64,000 bases of DNA from Halorubrum rubrum (GCF_024494685.1 NZ_JANHDM010000012.1:1-64000); one strand, 5' to 3'; positions 7,836-16,359 are shown, counted from the first letter of the stretch. A program made the numbers and translations. The notes: generated by a model from the sequence alone, not told the origin.

Positions 7836-8197
7836 CAGACACCACCTCCGAGGTCGTCGTCGGTCACGTCTTCGGCGTCGGTACTCTCGTCGATCTCGGT
7901 GGTGTTGTCACTCATGCTCGGTGTCTCCGCGAATAGCTCGGTCGTCTCCTCGATGCTCTCCGGCACCCCACGCAGCGTCTCTTCTAGTTCCTCGGCGGAG
8001 ATCCCCGTCGGAGCTTCCACGAGGATCGAGACATCGCCCTTCTCGACGCTCGCCAGCACTCGTTCTCCGACTACGTCGACGTCGAGGACCGCCGGATGTT
8101 CCGTGGCCGCTGTCGCCGGCGGCTCTCTCGCCGCCGTTCCGCCGTCCATTGCGACGGTTTCACCGTCCTGTTCTGCCGTGCGATGGTGATCAGTCAT
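7835..8197 (-). CDS. Acidic protein, unrecognised
   Basis: A 120-aa protein. Residues about 38-80 form a compact-looking beta-alpha unit (AVLDVDVVGERVLASVEKGD, then ISAEELEETL). The tail is Thr/Asp/Glu-rich (STDAEDVTDDDLGGGV). It overlaps the PCNA start by 1 nt and the AbrB-like stop by 8 nt. A longer in-frame start at 8290 was rejected because it runs through the AbrB-like gene. Confidence 0.5.
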   Translation of the reverse strand: MTDHHRTAEQDGETVAMDGGTAAREPPATAATEHPAVLDVDVVGERVLASVEKGDVSILVEAPTGISAEELEETLRGVPESIEETTELFAETPSMSDNTTEIDESTDAEDVTDDDLGGGV

Positions 8198-8426
8198 CGG
8201 CCACCTCCACCGAAAAGCCGCCCTCGCTGCCGGGCTTGTGGATCGTCGCCTTCGTCGACCCCTCTTCGGCCGTAAAAAGGAGGTCGTCACCGTGTTCGAG
8301 ATCCCACTCCATCGCCAGCGACCGCGGGATCGTCACGGTGAAACTCCCGTCCCCCTCCTGAATCCGCCGTCCTTCGGCCATGAACCGCGTGATCCCCTCC
8401 GCTTTGTAGCCGTTTGATTGGCTCAT
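8190..8426 (-). CDS. AbrB-like DNA-binding protein
   Basis: A 78-aa protein with the AbrB/SpoVT core: GDGSFTVTIPRSLAMEWDLE, then HGDDLLFTAEEGSTKATI. The SFTVTIPRSLA strand-turn is the recognisable signature. It may act with the 3691-3948 protein as an element regulator. It overlaps genes on both sides by a few nt. Confidence 0.7.
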   Translation of the reverse strand: MSQSNGYKAEGITRFMAEGRRIQEGDGSFTVTIPRSLAMEWDLEHGDDLLFTAEEGSTKATIHKPGSEGGFSVEVADD

Positions 8427-8935
8427 CGCTCCACCTCCGCACTCGCCAGCTCGTCGAGTCGTTCTCGCGTCTTCCCACCGTCCGCGACCGCCTCACCCGC
8501 GGTCTCCGTTTCCGGTTCGGCTGTCGTATCAGCACTGATCGACCCGTCTTGGAGCTTCCCGACCACGATCGAGACATGATGAACTCCCTGGTGGAGCGCG
8601 ATCACGTCTTCGCGCTTCAGCGGCTGAATCACCACCTTCCGCACCGCGTCCTTCTGGATGTTCAGATGGTTCGCGAGGATCGACTCCGCCGTTCCGAGTT
8701 CGATCCGACCACCGTGACCGGTCCACTCGACGAGCTTCCGGTGGCCTTCCTTCGCTTTCACCGGCAGCCCGCTTTCCTCGCGACCGGTGTCGGTGTCGTC
8801 GTCGCCGGCGTACGTCGTCGCGACTGCGTGACGAACCGCATCTGCCAGCGACCCGTGTTCCTCCTCGGCTTCCTCAAGCGACGCGAGCAGGTCCGTGTCG
8901 CGGATCGTCGCCTTCGCGACTCTCGACTCGCTCAT
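8423..8935 (-). CDS. Element protein with possible winged-helix segment
   Basis: A 170-aa protein starting MSESRVAKATIRD. The N terminus resembles a short ribbon-helix-helix strand followed by helices (TDLLASLEEAEEEHGSLADA). Residues about 85-140 alternate helix and strand (AESILANHLNIQKDAVRKVV), compatible with a winged helix. This is the first gene downstream of the operator-bearing gap at 8936-9203, so it may be the element's repressor or the head of its main operon. The GGTGGG just before the ATG could serve as a ribosome-binding site. The identification is weak. Confidence 0.5.
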   Translation of the reverse strand: MSESRVAKATIRDTDLLASLEEAEEEHGSLADAVRHAVATTYAGDDDTDTGREESGLPVKAKEGHRKLVEWTGHGGRIELGTAESILANHLNIQKDAVRKVVIQPLKREDVIALHQGVHHVSIVVGKLQDGSISADTTAEPETETAGEAVADGGKTRERLDELASAEVER

Positions 8936-9203
8936 CGGCCCACCCCCCAACGCCTGCGGGCGGACCCACGGCCGCATAATGCGCAGCGGCGCGCGCGCCG
9001 CATAAAGTCCGCGCGCCGTCGCACGGATGCGTCACGTAGGCAGCGATTTCGACACACCCCCGTACCCTCGTACGACTTTCTAAATCCGGGTCGAGAAGCC
9101 TCGAAGGACGGGATAACTGCCGAACCGGTGTCGTACGACGGGGTCGCGGAGTCGTACGACTCGTACACTCCAGTTGTTCCACGCGAAACAGTCGAAACGA
9201 GGG
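8936..9203. promoter_or_regulatory. Control region with TCGTACGA palindromes
   Basis: No convincing gene. The palindrome TCGTACGA occurs at 9068-9075, 9131-9138 and 9152-9159, with a half site (TCGTAC) at 9161-9166. The centres are 63 and 21 bp apart, both whole multiples of two helical turns, so all sites face the same side. A second pair, GCCGCATAA at 8971-8979 and 8997-9005 (26 bp apart), gives TTATGCGGC twice on the coding strand and may include the TATA elements of the 8935 gene. It looks like a cooperative operator in front of the main operon. Confidence 0.6.
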
Positions 9204-9656
9204 TCATCGGTCGACACCTCCGTCAGCCGCGACCGGCTGACTCGTCTCGGCTTCGACGCGATCGTGTTCGACATCGTCGACAGTGAGCCACCACGGAGGC
9301 GAGAGGTGCGTCCGACCGGTGTCGAGGTCGGTGACGCCGAGGTCGTCGCGGCTCCACCGCCACCAGAGCAGCGCGATGTGCGCGCACCAGCCGCGGAAGC
9401 GGTAGCCGTCGCAGTCGCATTCGGCGACGAGGTCACCCTCGTAGACCGCGAACAGCACGCGGTGTCGCGCGAGGCCGTCGTCCTCACGGCCGAGCAGCAC
9501 GTCGAACTCTGCCGGGTTCACCGGACCGACCGTCGACGGCGCGGCCTGTGCGCGCCGCCAGCTGGAGGACATGGTCCATCCATCCGGGAACTGGAGACGG
9601 TCGGGCTCGCCGAGACGGTTCGCGATCTGTTCGCGCTGCTCGTCGACTCCGGTCAT
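9204..9656 (-). CDS. SWIM zinc-finger domain protein
   Basis: A 150-aa protein. About residues 80-100 carry CDCDGYRFRGWCAHIALLWW, matching the SWIM pattern CxCx(n)CxH. Flanking strands (HRVLFAVYEGDLVAE) and the Trp-rich WWRWSRDD follow. SWIM domains bind DNA or proteins and are common in haloarchaeal mobile elements. The ATG overlaps the stop of the upstream zinc-ribbon gene by 4 nt, and its own stop marks the left edge of the operator region. Confidence 0.75.
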   Translation of the reverse strand: MTGVDEQREQIANRLGEPDRLQFPDGWTMSSSWRRAQAAPSTVGPVNPAEFDVLLGREDDGLARHRVLFAVYEGDLVAECDCDGYRFRGWCAHIALLWWRWSRDDLGVTDLDTGRTHLSPPWWLTVDDVEHDRVEAETSQPVAADGGVDR

Positions 9657-9844
9657 AGATCGATCCCCGGAACTCGTTCAGTGACGAGGCATCCCGTCAT
9701 CTCCTCGCGGTTCGGTCCGAAGTGGTAGGTTCCGGTTCGACGGCACGAGACACACCGATAAACTTCCCAGTGTTGCGGTCCACTGTCGGGGTCGCTCCCT
9801 TCTTCGATCTCGACGGAAGCGCCGCACTCACAACGGAGCGTCAC
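9653..9844 (-). CDS. Zinc-ribbon mini-protein at the head of the leftward gene run
   Basis: A 63-aa protein with GTG start: MTLRCECGASVEIEEG, then YRCVSCRRTGTYHFG, a clear CxC...CxxC ribbon. It is the first gene of the leftward run, next to the tRNA-Tyr end. A TATA-like CATAGTTGA lies about 25 nt upstream. Confidence 0.6.
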   Translation of the reverse strand: MTLRCECGASVEIEEGSDPDSGPQHWEVYRCVSCRRTGTYHFGPNREEMTGCLVTERVPGIDL

Positions 9845-10020
9845 GCGCTACACCCCCGTTCAACTATGGGAACCGCAGTACGGCGGGCGGGGGCGACGGG
9901 TTCCCCGTCCCAATCCACTTTCACCCCGACTATTTTCGTTCTCCGATGATCGGGGAAGGAAGTCTCTCCGGCCCGATTACGGGCATTTCCGGTACTGCTA
10001 CGATTCGGCGAGAAAGCTAG

Positions 10021-10094
10021 TCCGCCCTCCCCGAATTGAACGGGGGACAAGCCGATCTACAGTCGGCTGCTCTACCAGGCTGAGCTAAGGGCGG
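10021..10094 (-). tRNA. tRNA-Tyr (GTA)
   Basis: A 74-nt cloverleaf on the minus strand. The acceptor stem CCGCCCT pairs with AGGGCGG plus discriminator A, the D-arm contains TAGCTCAGCCTGGTAGAGCA, the anticodon loop CTGTAGA gives GTA, and the T-arm is CCCCCGTTCAATTCGGGG. No intron. Its 3' end faces the low-GC accessory segment, the usual geometry for archaeal tRNA-targeted integration. I found no second copy of the 3' end in the window. Confidence 0.95.
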
Positions 10095-10263
10095 TCACTG
10101 AATTCTACCCGTTGGATCCGACTTAAGGGTTCCCTTTCGGGGTCGATTCGTCGGGGTATCGCATGCCGGAACCGCCACGCCGAGGCCGCGCGTCGGAGAC
10201 GCCACCCCGACCACTCGACCGCGGCGCGCCGTCGTTAAGTCGGTCGGGGAGGGAGCGGTGTGT

Positions 10264-11166
10264 ATGAGCGACGACGGACCGGAGCGACAGGCCACCTTCG
10301 GGACCGACGGCAGCCTCGAGACCGACACCACGCCGGAGGCGACCGGCGAGAACGACTTCGGCGAGCGGAAGGCCGAAAACGAGACCGACGGCGGCTACAG
10401 CCGGTACGCCGTCTCCAGCCTCCTCCAGAAGGCGGTCCGGCGATCGGACGAGGAGGTCGCGGCGTGGGCCGCCTGGGAGCTCGCCCGCTCGGGCTACGCC
10501 TGGAACCTCTGGGACCGCCTGAACCTCTACGTCGTCGAGGACCTCCGCGCGGGGAGCGAGGTCGCACTGACCGTCGAGCGCTACGAGGCGCTCGCGACCG
10601 AACGCTGGGAACCCGACGGGTGGCGCGGCCGGCTGTGTGCGGTCCACGCCGCGCTCGCGACCGCTCGCGCGCGATCGACCCGCGAGGCGGCCAACGCCGA
10701 CGCCTACTTCTCGGCGGTCGCCGAGGAGCGGGCTAAGGCCCGCGAACGCGGCGAGGAGCCCGACCGCGACTTCCCCGCCGGCGACCTCGAGGCCGGCGGG
10801 CGGTTCGACGTCGCCCTCGACGGCCACACCGGCGAGGGGGCCGAACGCGACCGCGGAACGCGGTTCTTCAAGACCCGCGGCGCGCGCGTCGGCCCCGAGG
10901 GGGAAGACGAGAGGAGCGCCCGCTGGCAGCGGCTCGCGATGTCGCTCGACGACGACGTCGACTACTCGGCGGCCGAACTGGAACACGCCGTCGCGCCGGT
11001 GGACCCCGACGACCCGTGGACGGAGCCGGCGGAGATCGACGGCAGCGAGGACGACGAGAACGACGGGGATGGCGAGGACGGGAGCGGCGATATCGGCGAC
11101 GGCGACGACGCGTCGACCGACGGCGACGCGACCCCGGACGGGTCCCTGACCGACTTCTCGGGATGA
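10264..11166 (+). CDS. Orphan RarA/MgsA C-terminal-like domain protein
   Basis: A 300-aa acidic protein. Residues about 45-110 (SSLLQKAVRRSDEEVAAWAA, then WNLWDRLNLYVVEDL) resemble the helical clamp-loader-like C-terminal region of RarA/MgsA ATPases. The later DGHTGEGAERDRG resembles their conserved HTxxGxxRGRG stretch. The AAA+ ATPase part itself is absent. A GGGAGGGA ribosome-binding site lies just upstream. The last 60 residues are Asp/Glu/Gly low complexity. The similarity is by eye and modest. It precedes Lhr by 62 nt, so a replication-repair role is plausible. Confidence 0.45.
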   Translation: MSDDGPERQATFGTDGSLETDTTPEATGENDFGERKAENETDGGYSRYAVSSLLQKAVRRSDEEVAAWAAWELARSGYAWNLWDRLNLYVVEDLRAGSEVALTVERYEALATERWEPDGWRGRLCAVHAALATARARSTREAANADAYFSAVAEERAKARERGEEPDRDFPAGDLEAGGRFDVALDGHTGEGAERDRGTRFFKTRGARVGPEGEDERSARWQRLAMSLDDDVDYSAAELEHAVAPVDPDDPWTEPAEIDGSEDDENDGDGEDGSGDIGDGDDASTDGDATPDGSLTDFSG

Positions 11167-11228
11167 GGGACGGAGGGTTCGCCGGGGGCGACACAACCGC
11201 TTTGACGCCGCGTCCCCACGTGTGAGCC

Positions 11229-14087
11229 GTGACCGACAGCGCGGACGGGACGACCGGAGCCGCCGCCGAGGCGCGGGCGAGGCGGCTCCTCCGAGAGGTC
11301 GGGGCCGACCGCGACTGGCCCTTCGACCCCGAGACGGTCTCGATCGAGGACGCGGCCGTGCTCGAGCGCCTCTCGCCGGTCGTTCGTCGGTGGTGGGTCG
11401 AGACGTTCGGCGCGCACGTCGCGGAGAACGGCGGCCTCTTCACGCCGCCGCAGCGCGGGGCGATCCCGCACGTCGCGGCCGATCGCAACTGCCTCGTGGC
11501 CGCGCCGACGGGCAGCGGGAAGACGCTGGCGGCGTTCACCGCCGTCCTCGACGACCTCTTCGCGCGCGACCGCGCCGGCGACCTGGAGAACTCGGTGTAC
11601 TGCCTGTACGTCTCGCCGCTCAAGTCCCTCGCGAACGACATCGAGCGCAACCTCGAGACGCCCCTCGCCGAGCTGTCCGAGCGGATCGCGGCGAGCGACG
11701 ATCGCGACGCGCTCGACGACGGCCTCGGCGGCGCTGACGGCTGCGACGCCGCCACCGCCGCCGCCGACGGCGACCCGGACGTGCGTCAAGCGATCCGCCA
11801 CGGCGACACCGACGAGGCGGACCGGCGGGCGATGCTCGAGGAGACCCCCCACGTCCTCAACACCACGCCGGAGACGCTCGCGATCCTGCTCAACGCGCCG
11901 ACGTTCAGGGAGAAACTGCGGACAGTCGAGTACGTGATCGTCGACGAGATCCACTCGCTGGCGGCGAACAAGCGCGGCACGCACCTCTCGGTCTCGCTCG
12001 AACGCCTGGAGGAACTGGCGGACGACTCGCCGACGCGGATCGGTTGTTCGGCGACGGTGGACCCGCTGGAGGGGGTCGCGGAGTTCCTCGTCGGTCGCCA
12101 GCGCGTCGCGGGCGAGGTCGGCGACCCGAACGGGTTCGCGACCCGCGAGTACGCGGTCGTCGACGCGCGGTTCGGCCGGGAGTTCGACCTCGCGCTTCGG
12201 ACGCCGGCCGCGGACCTCGTCCACACGCCCCGGTCGGTCGTCACCGACCGGTTCTACGCGGACCTCCACGAACTGATCAAGGACCACGAGAACACCCTCG
12301 TGTTCACGAACTCCCGGTCGGGGGCCGAGCGCGTCCTCAAGGAGCTCAGAGGGCGGTTCGACTACGACGAGTCGACCTCCGGCTGTCACCACGGGAGCCT
12401 CGGGGAGTCCCGGCGGGTCCGCATCGAGGAGGGACTGAGATCCGGCGACCTCGACGTGGTCACGACCTCGACGAGCCTCGAGCTCGGCATCGACATGCCG
12501 CACCTCGATCTGGTCGTCCAGGTCGGGTCGCCGAAGTCGGTCGCCGCCCTCCTCCAGCGGGTCGGGCGGGCGGGCCACAGTCCCGGCGAGACCGTCGAGG
12601 GACGCGTGTTCGCGCTCGACCGCGACGAGCTGGTGGAGTGTGCGGCCACGGTCGCCCGCGCGGAGGCGGGATTCGTCGACCGAGTGACCGTCCCCGAGAA
12701 CGCCGCGGACGTCGCCGCCCAACACGTGTACGGAATGGCGATAAACCGGGTCCGTCCCGACCGGGAGGTGCGAGAAGTGCTCCGACGGGCGTGGCCGTAT
12801 CGGAACTTCGGGACGGAGCGTTACGAGTCGCTGATGCGGTACCTCACCGCCGACTACGAGGGGTTGACCGACCGAAACGTCTATCCGAAGGTGTGGCGGG
12901 ACGCGAACGACCCGCCCGGCGGCGACCACCACCGCGAGGCGTTCCCGGTCGGGGAGACGCTCGTCGGCAAGCGCGGGCGGCTCGCTCGGGTCATCTACAT
13001 GACCAACGTCGGGACCATCCCCGACTCGTTCAGCTGTGCGGTGTACACCCACGAGGACGAGCGGGTCGGCACCCTCGACGAGGCGTACCTCGACACGATC
13101 GCCCCCGGCGACGTGTTCGCGCTCGGCGGCGAGCGGTTCGCCTTCCGCTACCGTCGCGGCTCGAAGGTGTACGTCGAGCGGACCGAGGAGCGGGCGACGG
13201 TCCCAACCTGGTACGCCGAGCGACTGCCGCTCTCGGCCGACCTCGCCCGCGAGGTGCTCGCGTTTCAGGGGGAGCTGCTCGACCGGTTGGAGGAGGGCGG
13301 CCCGCCGGCGGTCCGCGCGTGGCTCCGCGAGCTCCCGATCGACGGGAACGCGGTCCGCGCGATCGCCCGTACGTACGACGAGCAGGTGCGGTACGCCGGC
13401 GTCGAGAGCGTTCCGACGCCCTCGCGAATCGTCGTCGAGGAGGAGCTCGACAGGGAGGCGTACAAGCGGCGATTCTACGTCCACGCGCCCTACGGCCGCC
13501 GGTTCAACGGCGGCCTCTCGCGGCTGGTCGCCGCCGAGTGCTCGCGACGGATCGACGCCGAGGTCGTCCGCGCGGTCGACGACGACGGCTTCAGCCTCGC
13601 CGTCCCGCTGAACCGCAAGGTCGACGTGGCGGGCGTCCTCCGGGGGATCGACCCCGCTTCCGTCCGCGGGGACCTCCGGGACGCGCTCGAGGGTACCGAC
13701 GCGTTGAAACGGACCTTCCGGATCGTCGCCGGCCGGGCGCTCATGGTGTTGAAACGCTACAAGGGCCGCGAGCGGACGGCCGCCCAACAGCAGCTGTCCG
13801 CGGAGATGCTGCTCCCGTTCGCGGCCGACCTCGAGGGGTTCGCCGTGCTGGAGGAGACCTACCGCGAACTCGTTGAGGACCGACTCGACGCGGCGGGGAT
13901 CCGCGACGTCCTCGGGGGGATCGAGAGCGGCGCGATCCGGGTCGTTCACCACACGACGGAGTCGCCGACGCCGCTGTCGTTCGGCCTCGCGACGCTCGTC
14001 GACTCCGACGCGGTCATCGCGGACGACGAGGCGAGCGCGCTTCGGGAGTACCACGCCAGCGTGATGGCGGCGATCGGAGAGGAGTGA
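11229..14087 (+). CDS. lhr: Lhr-family superfamily 2 helicase
   Basis: A 952-aa ATP-dependent helicase. Motif I is APTGSGKT (about 92-99), motif II DEIH (about 238), motif III SAT (about 274). Motifs IV-VI follow, with STSLELGIDMPHLDLVV and LLQRVGRAGHSPGE (about 440-450). A winged-helix and Lhr-specific C-terminal region make up the rest. The length matches archaeal Lhr, a 3'-5' translocase linked to replication-coupled repair. The start is GTG, with a TATA-like CTTTGA about 30 nt upstream. The neighbours suggest a genome-maintenance group. Confidence 0.93.
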   Translation: MTDSADGTTGAAAEARARRLLREVGADRDWPFDPETVSIEDAAVLERLSPVVRRWWVETFGAHVAENGGLFTPPQRGAIPHVAADRNCLVAAPTGSGKTLAAFTAVLDDLFARDRAGDLENSVYCLYVSPLKSLANDIERNLETPLAELSERIAASDDRDALDDGLGGADGCDAATAAADGDPDVRQAIRHGDTDEADRRAMLEETPHVLNTTPETLAILLNAPTFREKLRTVEYVIVDEIHSLAANKRGTHLSVSLERLEELADDSPTRIGCSATVDPLEGVAEFLVGRQRVAGEVGDPNGFATREYAVVDARFGREFDLALRTPAADLVHTPRSVVTDRFYADLHELIKDHENTLVFTNSRSGAERVLKELRGRFDYDESTSGCHHGSLGESRRVRIEEGLRSGDLDVVTTSTSLELGIDMPHLDLVVQVGSPKSVAALLQRVGRAGHSPGETVEGRVFALDRDELVECAATVARAEAGFVDRVTVPENAADVAAQHVYGMAINRVRPDREVREVLRRAWPYRNFGTERYESLMRYLTADYEGLTDRNVYPKVWRDANDPPGGDHHREAFPVGETLVGKRGRLARVIYMTNVGTIPDSFSCAVYTHEDERVGTLDEAYLDTIAPGDVFALGGERFAFRYRRGSKVYVERTEERATVPTWYAERLPLSADLAREVLAFQGELLDRLEEGGPPAVRAWLRELPIDGNAVRAIARTYDEQVRYAGVESVPTPSRIVVEEELDREAYKRRFYVHAPYGRRFNGGLSRLVAAECSRRIDAEVVRAVDDDGFSLAVPLNRKVDVAGVLRGIDPASVRGDLRDALEGTDALKRTFRIVAGRALMVLKRYKGRERTAAQQQLSAEMLLPFAADLEGFAVLEETYRELVEDRLDAAGIRDVLGGIESGAIRVVHHTTESPTPLSFGLATLVDSDAVIADDEASALREYHASVMAAIGEE

Positions 14088-14108
14088 CAGACGGGAGGGT
14101 CCACACCG

Positions 14109-14297
14109 TCACCCGAGTCCGACGACGGTCGGGGGCACCTCCGGAAGGCTCTCGAGGACGGAGACGGCGTAGTGGAGCAGCACGACGAGGACGACGATCG
14201 ACAGCAGGACGAGGAGGACGGTGATCACGCGGTCGTCGGTGCGGATGGTCGCTCGGGCGTCCATCCCGATCGATCGGCCGCGATCACGTCTGCGCAT
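14109..14297 (-). CDS. Small single-pass membrane protein
   Basis: A 62-aa protein. A basic start (MRRRDRGRSIGMDARATI) is followed by one hydrophobic span (residues about 23-45: VITVLLVLLSIVVLVVLLHY) and a short tail. TTTTTATC lies about 26 nt before the ATG, which fixes the start as leaderless. It converges on lhr with a 21-nt gap. Function unknown. Confidence 0.6.
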   Translation of the reverse strand: MRRRDRGRSIGMDARATIRTDDRVITVLLVLLSIVVLVVLLHYAVSVLESLPEVPPTVVGLG

Positions 14298-14372
14298 CGG
14301 TGGATGTAGGCGACAGCGAAGATAAAAACGTCGTGGTGGGTCCCGCGGAGCCGCCGGCGACGAGGTTAGGGA

Positions 14373-14426
14373 CGTGAGACGCGGTGGGGGCGTGAGACGC
14401 GGTGGGAGCGTGAGACGCGGTGTCGC
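14373..14426. repeat. 18-bp tandem repeat, three copies
   Basis: Three units starting CGTGAGACGCGGTG (14373, 14391, 14409). The first two differ at one base, and the third diverges after 14 bases. It lies in the 247-nt gap between the small membrane protein and the hypothetical gene at 14545. No ORF or promoter is apparent in it. Confidence 0.8.
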
Positions 14427-14544
14427 CCGTCGGCTGGGGCTTTGCGTCGCACGGGAGGTCCCGTTCACACACGAACGACGCCGAGTGAAGCGTCCGATCG
14501 GCCCCTCGACGAACGCCGTCGACTCGACGCGTTCCCGTCCGTGC

Positions 14545-15069
14545 TCACTCCCCGTCCAGTTCGGCCACGATCCGCTCGCGGATCGGGGCCACGTCGACCG
14601 GCGCCCACGTCTCGACGTCGTAGGTCACGTCCGCGAGGACCTCCAGCCGCTCCGCGTCGTCGTCGGCTATCGCGGCCACGGCGTCGGTCGAGAGGCGATC
14701 GAGGACCGCCGCGGAGAGCGCCTCGCGGTCGACCGCTCGCTCCGGCACGTCGAGGATGTGCGGGAGGTCCCCGGCGTCCGCCGGCAGCGACGGGAACGCG
14801 GCGGGACCGACCGCGAGCGGGTCGGCGGCCTCCCCGACTCCGTTCCCGTCAGTCGAGAGCGCCTCCCGCGGCGCGGGGACCAGCGCGTACTCCGCGACCG
14901 CGACGTCGATCGCGTCGGCGATCGCGTCGGCGTCGACCTCGGACCGCCGTTTGAACGCGAGCTCCGAGACCGCCCGCGAGAGCTCCTCGCGGGTGAGCCA
15001 CTCGAAGAGGTCGACCACGCCGGCGAGGTCGTCCCGGGCGGCGACGCTCGGTCCGACTTCCCCGCTCAC
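14545..15069 (-). CDS. Conserved haloarchaeal hypothetical protein
   Basis: A 174-aa, mostly helical acidic protein: DDLAGVVDLFEWLTREELSR at the front and DVETWAPVDVAPIRERIVAEL at the end. The pattern looks like the short helical haloarchaeal DUFs that accompany glycosyltransferases, but I cannot name the family with confidence. It overlaps the upstream glycosyltransferase stop by 4 nt, so the two are translationally coupled. Confidence 0.6.
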   Translation of the reverse strand: MSGEVGPSVAARDDLAGVVDLFEWLTREELSRAVSELAFKRRSEVDADAIADAIDVAVAEYALVPAPREALSTDGNGVGEAADPLAVGPAAFPSLPADAGDLPHILDVPERAVDREALSAAVLDRLSTDAVAAIADDDAERLEVLADVTYDVETWAPVDVAPIRERIVAELDGE

Positions 15070-16253
15070 CGGTCGCCACCTCCGGTCGGAGAGCGGTCAC
15101 GGGGGACGGACGTCTCGGGGTCCGGCTCCGGAGTCGCGCGCGAGGTCGACCCCGACCCCGATCCCGCGACCGCCTCCAGGTCCGCGGCGGCCGCCTCGGC
15201 GACGGCCGCGGGCGAGAGGGGACCGTCCGCCCACGCGGGAAGCCGGGTGTCCGAACCGGGTTCGGCGACGGCCTCGGCGTACGTCCTCACCTGCTCGCGT
15301 TCGTCGGCGCGGTCGTACTCGAGCCCGTTGAAGGCGGCGTCGGTGGCGTACCGGCGGATCAGCTCCTCCGCGGCCTCACGGTACCGTTCGGTCAGCGTGT
15401 CGTACGCGACGTCGACGCCGGCGTCGTCGACGGCGCGGAGCGTCGACGCGCCGACCGCCCGACTCATGTCGGCGAGGCCGGTCGGCCCGTCGACGGAGCG
15501 GTGGTCGTGTTCGTACCGGCCGAGGTCGACCTGGGCGCTCCCCGCGAAGCCGGCGTGTTCGAACGCCTCCCCGAGCGTGCCGACCTCGAGGCCCCAGCCG
15601 CGCTGGATCCGGAGCGTCGAGACGAGGTCGGCCGTCGCCGCGAACTCGCCGGCGAGCGCGTAGCGGAACGATTCGAGGTACGAAAGCACGTCCGCGTCGT
15701 GGGCGTCCGCGAGCGCGCGGACGAGCGGCCGGAAGAAGAGCCGGAACAGCCGTCCGTACAGCGCGCCGTCCTCGACCCGTGCGTAGTACCCCTTCGCGAA
15801 CTCGTGGCCGTTGGCGATCGGGAACAACAGGCGGTTGACGAACGCCGGCGAGTACGTCGTCGTGTCGGCGTCGTGGACGACGACGAACTCCTCCCGCAGC
15901 GCCCGGCCGAGCGCGAGCCACACGTCCCGTCCCTTGCCGCGGTCGCCGTCGAGGTCGTGGTCGGCGAGCAGGTCGGCGAGCCGCGGCCCGTCACACCACA
16001 GCGTCTCCACGTCGAGATCGAACCCGTCGAGCCAGGCCGCGAACGGCCCCGCCCGGTCCGGCGTGGCGCGCAGGGGAACGATGACCCGCGCAGGGTCGAC
16101 GCGCTCGAGGGCGGCGAGCACTCGCTCGGCCGCGAGCGTCCCGTACTCGCGTTCCGTCATCGGCACCACGACGGCCGCGCGCCCGGTCGGCGCGTCCGGG
16201 CGGTGGTCCGTCAGCGCGTGGAGCGTGGTCACGCGCTCCTGTACGTACTCCAT
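15066..16253 (-). CDS. GT81-like glycosyltransferase (glucosyl-3-phosphoglycerate synthase type)
   Basis: A 395-aa protein starting MEYVQERVTTLHAL. VVVPMTEREYGTL opens a GT-A Rossmann fold. VVHDADTTTY (about residue 135) holds the DxD metal/nucleotide-sugar site. NRLLFPIANG, FAKGYYARV and GWGLEVG follow, as in the glucosyl/mannosyl-3-phosphoglycerate synthase group. It would transfer a sugar from a nucleotide donor, possibly making a compatible solute or glycolipid precursor. A TATTTA box lies about 30 nt before the ATG. The last 40 residues are low-complexity. The acceptor is not deducible. Confidence 0.75.
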   Translation of the reverse strand: MEYVQERVTTLHALTDHRPDAPTGRAAVVVPMTEREYGTLAAERVLAALERVDPARVIVPLRATPDRAGPFAAWLDGFDLDVETLWCDGPRLADLLADHDLDGDRGKGRDVWLALGRALREEFVVVHDADTTTYSPAFVNRLLFPIANGHEFAKGYYARVEDGALYGRLFRLFFRPLVRALADAHDADVLSYLESFRYALAGEFAATADLVSTLRIQRGWGLEVGTLGEAFEHAGFAGSAQVDLGRYEHDHRSVDGPTGLADMSRAVGASTLRAVDDAGVDVAYDTLTERYREAAEELIRRYATDAAFNGLEYDRADEREQVRTYAEAVAEPGSDTRLPAWADGPLSPAAVAEAAAADLEAVAGSGSGSTSRATPEPDPETSVPRDRSPTGGGDR

Positions 16254-16359
16254 TACCCGATCGAAGGGGCACGAGCCCCTAAATACGCACGATACCCCGG
16301 ATCCGCGTCGGGACACTCGGATCGACGACCGTGACGCGTTCCTCCGATGAGAGGCCGAC

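Noticed and set aside
8932-9207. A 91-aa leftward frame whose ATG overlaps the SWIM gene stop by 4 nt
   Set aside because: Composition is Arg-rich and unlike the acidic neighbours, and it covers the phased TCGTACGA palindromes, so I treated the stretch as regulatory.
10021-10094. tRNA-Tyr 3' end as attachment site with a matching copy to the left
   Set aside because: I looked for CTCCCCGAATTGAACG and similar through positions 1-10000 and found none, so the left border cannot be placed.
11229-14054. Very long antisense open frames over lhr, mrfA, the XPD helicase and MFS genes
   Set aside because: High GC removes stop codons on the other strand; these frames lack motifs and have Arg/Val-rich or Arg/Ser-rich composition.
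14373-14426. CRISPR-like array
   Set aside because: Units are contiguous with no spacers; it is a short tandem repeat. The 21-bp repeat at 51898 was rejected as CRISPR for the same reason. No cas genes are present.
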